Below, in pieces: positions 10,891-21,344 of a DNA stretch of 64,000 nt. Every line of letters starts with the position of its first letter. Position 1 is the stretch's first letter. This stretch comes from Anadara kagoshimensis (lineage: Eukaryota; Mollusca; Bivalvia; Arcoida; Arcidae). The notes under the pieces were generated by a model. That model was not told the origin of the DNA. It saw only the letters and a program-made list of their open reading frames with translations, and did no database searches. The translations under genes were made by a program, and so were the position numbers. Where the stretch lies: NCBI GenBank assembly GCA_021292105.1, contig CM037870.1:21771424-21835423 (forward strand). Reading direction: 5' to 3'.

Positions 10891-13277
10891 ATATTGTCCA
10901 GCTATGTGGGTCTATGTTTGACTTTATGCCTATCTACCAGTCTATATGATATATACAGTAGTTATGTAAGCTGTGTGGGTCTATGTTTTACATCATGCCT
11001 ATCTACCAGTCTATATGATATATACAGTATATGTAAGCTGTGTAGGCCCATGTTTTACATCATGCCTATCAACCAGTGTATATGATATATACAGTAGTTA
11101 TGCTAGCTGTTTGGGTCCATGTTTTACATCATGCCTATCTATCAGTCTATATGATATATACAGTAGTTATGCTAGCTGTTTGGGTCCATGTTTTACATTA
11201 TGCCTATCTACCAGTGTATGATATATACAGTAGTTATGCTAGCTGTTTGGGTCCATGTTTTACATCATGCCTATCTATCAGTCTATATGATATATACAGT
11301 AGTTATGCTAGCTGTTTGGGTCCATGTTTTACATTATGCCTATCTACCAGTCTATATGATATATACAGTAGTTATGCTAGCTGTTTGGGTCCATGTTTTA
11401 CATCACGCCTATCTACCAGTCTATATGATATATACAGTAGTTATGCTAGCTGTTTGGGTCCATGTTTTACATCATGCCTATCTACCAGTCTATATGATAT
11501 ATACAGTAGTTATGCTAGCTGTGTGGGTCCATGTTTTACATTATGCCTATCTATCAGTCTATATGATATATACAGTAGTTATGCTAGCTGTTTGGGTCCA
11601 TGTTTTACATCATGCCTATCTACCAGTCTATATGATATATACAGTAGTTATGCTAGCTGTTTGGGTCCATGTTTTACATTATGTCTATCTACCAGTGTAT
11701 ATGATATATACAGTAGTTATGCTAGCTGTTTGGGTCCATGTTTTACATTATGCCTATCTACCAGTATATATGATATATACAGTAGTTATTCTAGCTGTTT
11801 GGGTCCATGTTTTACATCATGCCTATCAACCAGTCTATATGATATATACAGTAGTTATGCTAGCTGTGTGGGTCCATGTTTTACATCATGCCTATCTATA
11901 TATACAGTAGTTATGCTAGCTGTGTGGGTCCATGTTTTACATCATGCCTATCTACCAGTCTATATGATATATACAGTAGTTATGCTAGCTGTGTGGGTCC
12001 ATGTTTTACATCATGCCTATCTATATATACAGTAGTTATGCTAGCTGTTTGGGTCCATGTTTTACATCATGCCTATCAACCAGTCTAATAATATATACAG
12101 TAGTTATGCTAGCTGTGTGGGTCCATGTTTTACATCATGCCTATCTATATATACAGTAGTTATGCTAGCTGTGTGTGTCCATGTTTTACATCATGCCTAT
12201 CTATATATACAGTAGTTATGCTAGCTGTGTGGGTCCATGTTTTACATCATGCCTATCTATATATACAGTAGTTATGCTAGCTGTGTGGGTCCATGTTTTA
12301 CATCATGCCTATCTACCAGTCTATATGATATATACAGTAGTTATGCTAGCTGTGTGGGTCCATCTTTTACATCATGCCTATCTATATATACAGTAGTTAT
12401 GCTAGCTGTGTGTGTCCATGTTTTACATCATGCCTTTCTATATATACAGTAGTTATGCTAGCTGTGTGGGTCCATGTTTTACATCATGCCTATCTACCAG
12501 TCTATATGATATATACAGTAGTTATGCTAGCTGTGTGGGTCCATGTTTTACATCATGCCTATCTATCTACCAGTCTAAATGATATATACAGTAGTTATGC
12601 TAGCTGTGTGGGTCCATGTTTTACATCATGCCTATCTATATATACAGTAGTTATGCTAGCTGTTTGGGTCCATGTTTTACATCATGCCTATCAACCAGTC
12701 TATATAATATATACAGTAGTTATGCTAGCTGTGTGGGTCCATGTTTTACATCATGCCTATCTATATATACAGTAGTTATGCTAGCTGTGTGTGTCCATGT
12801 TTTACATCATGCCTATCTATATATACAGTAGTTATGCTAGCTGTGTGGGTCCATGTTTTACATCATGCCTATCTACCAGTCTATATAATATATACAGTAG
12901 TTATGCTAGCTGTGTGGGTCCATGTTTTACATCATGCCTATCTATATATACAGTAGTTATGCTAGCTGTTTGGGTCCATGTTTTACATCATGCCTATCAA
13001 CCAGTCTATATAATATATACAGTAGTTATGCTAGCTGTGTGGGTCCATGTTTTACATCATGCTTATCTACCAGTCTATATGATATATACAGTAGTTATGC
13101 TAGCTGTGTGGGTCCATGTTTTACTTTATGCCTATCTACCAGTGTATATAATATATACAGTAGTTATGCTAGCTGTGTGGGTCCATGTTTTACATCATTC
13201 CTATCTACCAGTCTATATAATATATACAGTAGTTATGCTAGCTGTTTGGGTCCATGTTTTACATCATGCTGATCTCT
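10891..13277. repeat. 69/51-bp minisatellite, about 38 units
   Basis: The 69-bp unit carries TATATGATATATACAGTAG, TTATGCTAGCTGTTTGGGTC and CATGTTTTACATCATGCC. A 51-bp form lacks an 18-bp stretch (around CCAGTCTATATGATATAT) and becomes common after about 11890. Both lengths are divisible by three, so ORFs of up to 319 codons stay open in two forward frames. The array follows the 43-bp array directly and ends in a (CA)n tract. Confidence 0.95.
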
Positions 13278-13292
13278 ATCTATCTCTCTCTG

Positions 13293-13293
13293 T

Positions 13294-13320
<27 letters not shown>
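13293..13320. repeat. (AC)n microsatellite
   Basis: About 13 AC dinucleotides directly follow the 69/51-bp array, after a short CTAT/CTCT-rich run. Confidence 0.95.
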
Positions 13321-13325
<5 letters not shown>

Positions 13326-13598
13326 GTTATGTTAACTGTGTAGACTGATGTTTTACATCATTCCTATCTATCAGTCTATATTATACACAGTGCAGATGTT
13401 ATTTTATTAGAATAATTACCAATCAACCTGTGTGGTTCTTAAACTGATATAAGACATGCATTTCATAACCTTCACTGCATATATCACATAGTTTTTACTT
13501 TTGAGATTTGTTTGAAAACATCTTCTAAATCTGGTTTTGGTTAATTTTGAGAGATCAGATTATAAAAATCTTCGAATATTTGAAAAAAAATGCTGACT

Positions 13599-13995
13599 GT
13601 AACTTAAGGCATGATTCTTTTATCAATTTGTATTTATGGTGTGTATTTCATATACAGTTTTTATCTCACCTGAGCCAAAGGTTCAAGTTAGCTTTTTTGA
13701 TCAGTTTTTGTGTAGTTGATGTTGTCGTCGTCCACTGTCATCATTATAGACAATGCAAACTTTCATAATTTTTAGTTTTTCTCATAAACTACCCAACAAG
13801 TTTTAAAGAAACTTGGGTCAGAAGTATATATGGGCCAGTGCAAATCAGATTGGTTCATGAAGTTTCCATGGCTAACAAAATTAGGTCAAGGTTGTAACTT
13901 AAGGCATGATTCTTTTATCAATTTGTATTTATGGTGTGTATTTCATATACAGTTTTTATCTCACCTGAGCCAAAGGTTCAAGTTAGCTTTTTTGA
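13599..13995 (+). repeat. Duplicated 102-bp segment (13599-13700 and 13894-13995)
   Basis: Both copies begin GTAACTTAAGGCATGATTC and end AGTTAGCTTTTTTGA; they are 295 bp apart start to start. The second copy sits between two copies of CTAACAAAATTAGGTCAAGG (from 13872 and 13997), which suggests a templated insertion of about 125 bp rather than independent transposition. Confidence 0.85.
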
Positions 13996-14935
13996 CCTAA
14001 CAAAATTAGGTCAAGGTAACCTAGGGGTGAAAACATCTTAAAAAATCTTCTTCTTTGAAACCTAAAATTTGATAAAAAAAAATCTGATTTGATATTTGGC
14101 TTTTCTAGGATCTTAAGCGTCTAGTTTGGTTAAAAATCGTAAAATTGTTTCCAATTGTTATAGCTGATAATGACATGGGATTTTCAGTTTTGACATTTTT
14201 TTGTGATTACCTTCAATATGGGGTCAAGGTAAAAAATCATGGTCATAATCTAAATTTTGACCTTTGTGATTTTATTAATTGTCTCAAAAATGATAAACTT
14301 TTTGTATAGACATTATATTAGAATATTGTTGGTATTGATGTAAGGATCATTTTGATATATAGATTAAGGTCATGGGTTCCAAGGTCAAGGTGACAGATGC
14401 AAAAGAATACTGAAAATAGTTAATTATCTCAAAAACTATAAACTTTTTGTATAGACAAGTATAATAGAATATTGTAGCCATTGGCATAACAATCACCAAG
14501 ATATAGATGAAGCTTAAGGTCATGGGTTCAGATTAAGTCAGTGTCTCAGATGTGAAAAAATACTGAAATAGTTTATTATCTGGAAAACTATCAACCTTTT
14601 GTATAGGAATGTATATTAGAATATTGTTGATATTGATGTAACACTTTTTCTGATACATGTAAATAGATAAAGATCATGAATTCAAAGAACAAGGTCACAG
14701 GAATGAATATTGAAATTGTTATTTGTCTGAAAAACTATAAACTTTTTGTATAGGCATGGTGATGGAATATTGTAGGTATTAAGACAATCGTTATGTAGTT
14801 GGAGGTTATTAGTTCAGATGTCAAGGTCACAGATGTACCATAAAAATTTAAAGACTAGTAATAATTAATTTGCAAATAACCTTGTATTGGACCTTCATTG
14901 CTCAGACAGACAGACAGAGGGGGAGAGAGTTTGTG

Positions 14936-14984
<49 letters not shown>

Positions 14985-15893
14985 GGAGGGAGTTTGTGGT
15001 CAGAGAGAAAAAGGAGAGAGTTTGTGATCAAACAGAAAGAGAGAGAGAGTTTAGTACATGTACACTAAATGCATGGTCAGAGAGAGAAATTGTTTAGTAA
15101 TGGTACATGAGTAGTCAGAGAGAAAGAGAGAGAATGTTTGCATTTGTTACACCTGTAAGCATTTATTATTATAAATTTGATTAAAGTTTAAAGTATAAAA
15201 ATTGCTGTTGAAAATCATCTCTTCTGAACATACAAGAGATGTAGCTAAGATATTTTATTTAAAACATACTTTTGGTACCTAGGTTCAGATTTGCACAAAT
15301 CATAGCTGTAGGGGCCAAAATGGGGAAATGGAAAGGTATTTAAGGGGGAAATTGCTAAAATTAGTCTATTTCTCAATATATCTGGAAAACTATAAATTTT
15401 TGTGTATCATGTATATCAGAATATTGTAGGTATTGGCCTAATGATCGTTTTGATATATGAATGAAGGTTGTAGGTTCAAAAGTCAAGGTCTCAGATGCAG
15501 AGGAATACTGAAATGGTTAATTATCTTGAAAACTATTAACTTTTTGTACAGGCATGTAAATTGGAAAATTGTTGGTATTGACACAAAGATGAATGAAGGT
15601 CATTGATTTTAAGAGCAAAGTCACAGATGCAAACAAATACTGAAATGGTCTAGTTATTAGCGTTTGTCCTTTTGTTTGTTTATAAATATACTGCAGCTAT
15701 GATTTAGATATTTTAGATGTAGCAATCTTAGAACAAGTTGTAAGTAATTTGCAAAAATTCTTGCATATTGGCCCTACCTTCTGAATATTTTGAAATTCTC
15801 TTTAATTAATGTAATTGACCATTGACCACTGCATGAGAGAGATATGTACATAACCTCAGGTGAACATTAAGGCCCATTAGGGCCTTGATTGGT
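13662..15893 (+). mobile_element. Dispersed tandem-core element(s), degraded
   Basis: A head TATCTCACCTGAGCCAAAGG at 13662 is followed by body sequence and about four diverged core units of roughly 140 bp (AACTTTTTGTATAGACA ... AAGGTCATGGGTTC). An AG-rich tract interrupts it at 14900-15130, then two more core units lead to a tail near 15850-15893 (CTCAGGTGAACATTAAGGCC ... GGGCCTTG). The head, core and tail correspond to the intact-looking copy at 27563-28414. It has no coding capacity and may be two overlapping elements. Confidence 0.6.
14936..14982. repeat. (AG)n microsatellite
   Basis: About 20 AG dinucleotides, flanked up to 15135 by AGAGAGA-rich, GTTTGTGGTCAGAGAG-type imperfect repeats. 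The 75-codon ORF here is low complexity only. Confidence 0.9.
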
Positions 15894-15924
15894 AGTGCAA
15901 TCACATAGATCATTAGTCCATCTA

Positions 15925-16045
15925 TGGTAGGTGATAAGGTTCCATATGGGATAGGTTTCACTAGGTCATTAGTCCATCTTTGCCATATGGGATGGGTTTC
16001 AATAGGTCTATTCTAGAAAATAAGGCTCCATATGGGATGGGTTTC
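15925..16045. repeat. Short imperfect tandem repeat (CCATATGGGATGGGTTTCA)
   Basis: Three copies of a CCATATGGGATRGGTTTCA motif lie between 15950 and 16050, with two copies of TCATTAGTCCATCT between them. It is close to the exon 2 acceptor at 16230. Confidence 0.7.
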
Positions 16046-16230
16046 AATTTCAGATAATCATCCCACGTCCCTGATTCTGGTCACTAAGCATAACCTGTTG
16101 GCAAAAATCTTGCAATATGACTTTTTCTGTAGAAATATCTTTTTTTATTTTGTATAATAAATATCAAGAAATTGACAGCAAAGAACCTACTGTTTTTTAG
16201 AGAATAAGTTTTCCCTTTTTGTACTTGCAG

Positions 16231-16430
16231 GAAATATCAATCCGGATACTATGAACAACCATGATTCAACATTACGACACGGAAGTACAGGAAGCAACGG
16301 AAGTTATCGAAGCAGCAACGGCAGTGTTAGTAGTCCTTCCACACCTACAAATACCCCCCTTGTGGTACCCCAACCCGTAAAGCCAGCCACGAAGACAGGC
16401 AAATCTTACCAGTGTAAAATGTGTGATCAG
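16231..16430 (+). CDS. ZNF384-like: Zinc-finger gene, second exon (N-terminal region and first half of finger 1)
   Basis: The acceptor is CTTGCAG/GA and the donor ATCAG/GTATGA. The frame reads NINPDTMNNHDSTLRHGS, a Ser/Gly/Asn-rich stretch, a Pro/Thr-rich stretch (PSTPTNTPLVVPQPVKP), then KSYQCKMCDQ. The last residues supply the CxxC half of a C2H2 finger. The other half, [11 protein letters not shown] then SQQIH, starts the next exon in phase 0, giving the exact spacing C-x2-C-x12-H-x4-H across an 8.5-kb intron. The low-complexity N-terminus is usual for this family and probably disordered. The ATG at 16251 could be an alternative start. Confidence 0.88.
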
Positions 16431-17123
16431 GTATGACAAATGCCTGGAAGAACTTGCAACAGGCTCCGATTTTAAAATTATATACATTTTTCAAATGTTC
16501 CCCTTATTAGGCCCAAACCTGTATAGGGACAAATCTGGCACTGCCATGTGAAAGTTTGATCATTTATAACATGCATAATGAAGAAAGGAAAAACTAATGA
16601 TTGTTGATTATAACTTTAAAGTATACAAATTTGCATTTGTTAAAGTCTTAAAATACATCTACCCTACCCCAAAGTGCTAAAGCCTAAAGGTAAAGTTGAA
16701 TACCGTATTAAACACCCCCACCCCATGTAAAATTTTGTTCAAATATGATCAGTAGCTGGAAGAACTTGATTGTTGTTCAGTCACCATATTCAATTTTGAA
16801 GGTTTTATATACATTTTATAGAATTTTAAGTTAAAAGCAGGGCATGAAGATTGATGAACGTATGCTAATTTTGTTTACAAATGGCCTGAAGATTTTATTT
16901 AGATCGGTCAAAACGTCATTAGCTTTATTTATGCCCCTTTACAATATTTAAGCTGGGTAATGCTTATAATTGTTTTAATCTAACATTTGCTTATTTGTGT
17001 TGTCCATATAAAAATGACATTGAAATTGATCACTACAGTGCCAGGCTCCACATCCATGCCCTAGGAAACCTTTTATTTTTAGAGCCATTGAACACCATCA
17101 AGTAACAACAACACTTCAGTGTG
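16431..17123 (+). other. Intron 2, 5' part: no gene seen
   Basis: AT-rich sequence with no recognised element up to the dispersed repeat at 17124. Confidence 0.5.
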
Positions 17124-18917
17124 TTTAGCTCACCTGGCCAAAGGCCAAGTGAGCTTATGGCATGGCGAGGTGTGCGTGTGTGTGTCTGTGTGTGCCTGCG
17201 TCAGTAAACTTTAATCTTCTACTCCGAAACTACTGGGCCAACTGAAACTAAATTTGCCATGGAAGGTCCTTGACGGAGTCTAACTATAGTTTGTTCAAAT
17301 CATGGCAATCGAATATCCAAAATGGTCGCTGTTACTAAAAATAGACAAAACCTAAAAAAAACTTTTTCTCTTGAACCACTCATTGGAGGCAAAAACTGAT
17401 GTGATATTTGGATTCTACATAGTCTTAACCTTTAAGTTTGTTCATTTCATGAAATTTGGTTTAAAAACAGGTTACATGTTTTTGCGTTCAATTTTGCAAA
17501 AATCGTAAAATATTTTTTAACTGTTATAACTTGACTATATGACCAAATAATGACATGGGGTTTTCAGTTTTGACATATTCTTGTAATTACCTTCAAAATG
17601 GAGTCAAGGTCAATTATAAAGGTCATGACCTATTTTTTTTACCTTTCTGATTTTATTTATTATCTGGAAAACTATAAACTTTTTATATAGGCTTATATAT
17701 TAGAATATTGTTGGTATTGATGCAACAATCATTTTGATATATAGATTTAGGTCATGGGTTCAAAGGTCAAGGTCACAGATGCCAAAGAATACTGAAATGT
17801 TCATTATCTTGAAAACTATGAACTTTTTGTATAAGCATGTATATTAGAATGTTGCAGGTAAAAATACAGCGATAATTTTGACATAAACAAAAAGGTCATG
17901 GGTCCAAAGGTCAAGGTCACAGTAGCAAAACAATACCAAAATCATTAATTATCTCGAAAACTATAAACTTTTTGTATAGGCATGTATATTTGAATATTGT
18001 TGGTTTGATGTAACGATCATTTTGATATATAGATTAAGGTCATTGGTTCAAAGGTCAAGGTAACAGATGTGAAAGAATACTGAAATGGTTCATTTTCTTG
18101 GAAACTATTAACTTTTTGTATAAGCATGTATATTAGAATGTTGTAGGTATTGATACAATGATCATTTTGATGTATAGAAAAAGGTCATGGGTCCAAAGGT
18201 CAAGGTCACAGTAGCAAAACAATACCAAAATCATTAATTGTCTCGAAAATTATTAACTTTTTGTATAGGCATGTATATTGGAATGTTATTGGTTTTGATG
18301 TAATGATCATTTTGATATATAGAGGTTTAAAGGTCAAGGTCACAGATGCCAAAGAATACTGAAATGGTTCATTATCTTGAAAACTATTAACTTTTTGTAT
18401 AAGCATATATATAAGAATGTTGTAGGTATTGATACAGCGATAATTTTTAAATAAAGAAAAAGGTCATGGGTCCAAAGGTCAAGGTCACAGTAGCAAATTA
18501 ATACTAAAATGGTTAATTATCTCGAAAACTATAAACTTTTTATATGAACATGTATATTAGAATATTGTTGATATTGATGTAACGGTCATTTTGATGAATA
18601 AAAAAAGGTCATGGGTCCAAAGGTCAAGGTCACAGTAGCAAATCAATACCAAAATGGTTAATTATCTTGAAAACTATAAACTTTTTTTATAGGCATGTAT
18701 ATTGGAATATTGTTGGTATTGATGCAATGATCATTTTAATATATAGATTATGGTCATTGGTTCAAAGGTCAAGGTCACATATGCGAGTAGCAAGTTTCAT
18801 AAATATCTAAATATTGATCACATCAGAGTTATTGCTCCTTAAATGTAGTATTTATTGTGTTTTTATGCTGTTAACAGCCCAGGTGAGCGGTACAGGCCCT
18901 ATTGTGCCTCTTGTTTC
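17124..18917 (+). mobile_element. Near-complete dispersed element with 145-bp tandem core
   Basis: Head TTTAGCTCACCTGGCCAAAG carries a small hairpin (GGCCAAAGGCC) and then GTGAGCTTATGGCATGG. The body includes AGTCAAGGTCAATTATAAAGG. Some eight core units of about 145 bp follow, each with AACTTTTTGTATAGGCATG, TATTAGAATATTGTTGG and CAAAGGTCAAGGTCACAG. The tail is CCCAGGTGAGCGGTACAGGC with hairpin-like GGCCCTATTGTGCC and CTCTTGTTT. There is no coding capacity, so it is non-autonomous. Its structure resembles bivalve non-autonomous elements with satellite cores (for example pearl-type elements); that assignment is inference. Confidence 0.7.
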
Positions 18918-19510
18918 ACTTTTACTTCATTTTGAGCAAAAACAATTATGCTCCATTATAAGGACAAATACTTAATTAGTGAATCTGGAAAACTATAGCA
19001 TCTTCAATATTATCACTAAAATTAAATTGGAAACAGTTGAAAAACTCACAATGAAAATTTAGATCAAAAGAATATATTGATTTTTAACCTGGATTTGAAA
19101 GATTTCAGACTTCTTCCCTATGTCTCAAATCCACCCATCCATCTATCCATTCATTCATGCATGCATCCAGTCAGTTTGCAGATAATCTGGTTTATAAGAG
19201 TATCGTCATGTGACCCGCATCAGTTTGTGGTTTCCAGTTATAAGAACAGTAAAGGTGTGATTTAGAAATGGTGTTTGATGAGGGATATATCCAGGTACAA
19301 AATCAAAAAGGATTACTAAGGAGATTGACAGACTTTATACTGACATAACAGAAAAAGTTATCTCCCCTTTGTGAAATTTTTTGTTAGACTGGTTTGCAGT
19401 TTCATCAACTGTAACCACATTTTATAGGACAAGTTTATTTCAGTTTTATCTTACTCAGTATATTCTTTCTTTTTAATACTATTCAAGATTTTTGGTTGAT
19501 TTTTTTTCCA
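18918..19510 (+). other. Intron 2: unremarkable
   Basis: No exon or repeat family was recognised; a CATC/CATTCA-rich patch lies near 19130. Confidence 0.4.
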
Positions 19511-19529
19511 AACAAAAACATCAGTGGTC

Positions 19530-19760
19530 TAAGCATGCACTGACCACAGCAGGTCTAAGCATGCACTGACCACAGCACCTGTCGCACCTATATTCGAAAA
19601 CCACTTAGACAGATCCTAGAATGAGAATGGTTGTCAGTTCACTTGCGGAAGATTGTTGGTTTACTCTGGTTACTCCAGTTTCCTTCACCATTCCTCAACA
19701 TAGTGAAAGAATCTTGACTCTTGGTCATATCATCAACCCTCGTTGGTTTGCTCATTTTCC
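19530..19760 (+). mobile_element. SINE remnant (3' body)
   Basis: The stretch CAGTTTCCTTCACCATTCC then AGTGAAAGAATCTTGACTC matches the 3' body of the SINE at 3370-3680. It is preceded by a 24-bp perfect direct duplication (TCTAAGCATGCACTGACC ... at about 19528 and 19552). No good B box was seen, so the copy is probably 5' truncated or diverged. Confidence 0.5.
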
Positions 19761-21339
19761 TGGGAGTTATAACCCTATATATATATATATGGTTTTTGAA
19801 AATATTTCTGTTTTAATGAATCCTAATTAAAAAAAACCTAAATGTTTTAGACTTAAATACATTTTATTTTCTTACATTTGGTTATAACAAATCATTAAAA
19901 TAATTGTTAATTTCCTTTTTTAAAACCTTATTTTCAAGGGACATGTTTTTAGTTAAATTTTTAAGATATTTCGTGCTTACAATAATTGCCATTACATTAG
20001 TAGTGTTGACACATAGGAACAATATATTACATATTTAATGTACATTTTCATTGACTGGGAATGTTAATATGCAACCTGAAATTTTAGTTAAAAGAAAGCA
20101 AAAATGCCTAAAAGCAGTCAACCAAATGAAAGAAAAATATAATAAATCAAGTTATCAAAGAATGATGGGTAATGAACATAAATAAATCATTCATCATGTC
20201 CTGACATTTTATTCCCTCAGAAATCTCTTATCAGTAAGGAATCAGCAAAACAAAAATGTTTTAAGCAATTCAAGATCCAACCCATCAAATTGCCCTGTTT
20301 CAGACATTAATCAGTGGGCTGGGATAATGAAGTATAAAAAATTAACTTCTACTGCTGTGCTCCTTGTTTTGGCAAGGATAATGGTTTTTGAAATAGATTA
20401 GACTGTGAGAGTACTTGACCTCATTTGACCTCTCTAGATTTGATTGACAGATGACGGTATTATGTAACTGCAACAGACGGTGAATAACAGGCAATGTTAC
20501 GTGTTTGTGCAGCACGCAGCAGACTAATGGTAGTGTTTATGGGGAGTACCATGTGTTTTGGTTTTATCTTGGGGTAATCATAGCCAGATGATTTTTATGT
20601 TTCTCCATTTGATCCATAACATACTGTTAAAACTCCTGATGTTTAACTCAATATAGAATTTGTTGTCAGGGCCCCCTTGCAGTTTTAGAGTTTTTGGATA
20701 AATTTGAGATTTTAGACTGGTACATTTAAAAGCTTAATGCATTTAACTAAACTAGAGGAATGATAAAGGATTGAGTATTTCTGATAGTCCATTTGCTATT
20801 TTGTATCATCACACCAGGTTCATTCCATCAGTTTAATGATTGTGCTTATTTTTATACTCCCATCAACAATTCTGATAACCGCCCAGCGCTTAACTTGGGT
20901 GGCAAAAAATAGTATTTTGATAACACATATGGTTAGGGACATCAGTCAGTCTGATTACATAATCATGCTGAGTGAATTTCTTTGATAAAATTCAGTAATT
21001 GCCTCAATTTGTGCATTTCTTACCCCATGATGGAAAATAGATTAATACCTGAATGTGACCCTTATCTGTTTATATCACAAAACCAGAGGAAAAAATTATG
21101 CCTTAACTCCTATTTAACAAACCATTAATTTTATAATTATTATATGTCACTCTTCGTATTAGAAAAAAATATGTTGGGGGATAAACTGGATCTTTTAACC
21201 AGGTATATTATATATCAGTTTTGTGAGGTGGTAAAATTACTTTGGAAACATCTTTGTTGCATTGTAATACAACATAAAAATTCCATACTTAATTTGTTTC
21301 TTTTCTGAAAAAATGTAACACAATATCTTTTTTACCATG
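19761..21339 (+). other. Intron 2: single-copy AT-rich sequence
   Basis: I see no exon, RNA gene or mobile element here. Short TA and T runs only. Confidence 0.5.
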
Positions 21340-21344
21340 TTAAT

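Noticed and set aside
10894-13348. ORFs up to 319 codons in the 69/51-bp array
   Set aside because: Same reason: unit lengths divisible by three, two forward frames open at once, no gene context.
14870-15097. 75-codon Arg/Glu-rich ORF
   Set aside because: It is translated from the (AG)n tract and its flanks.
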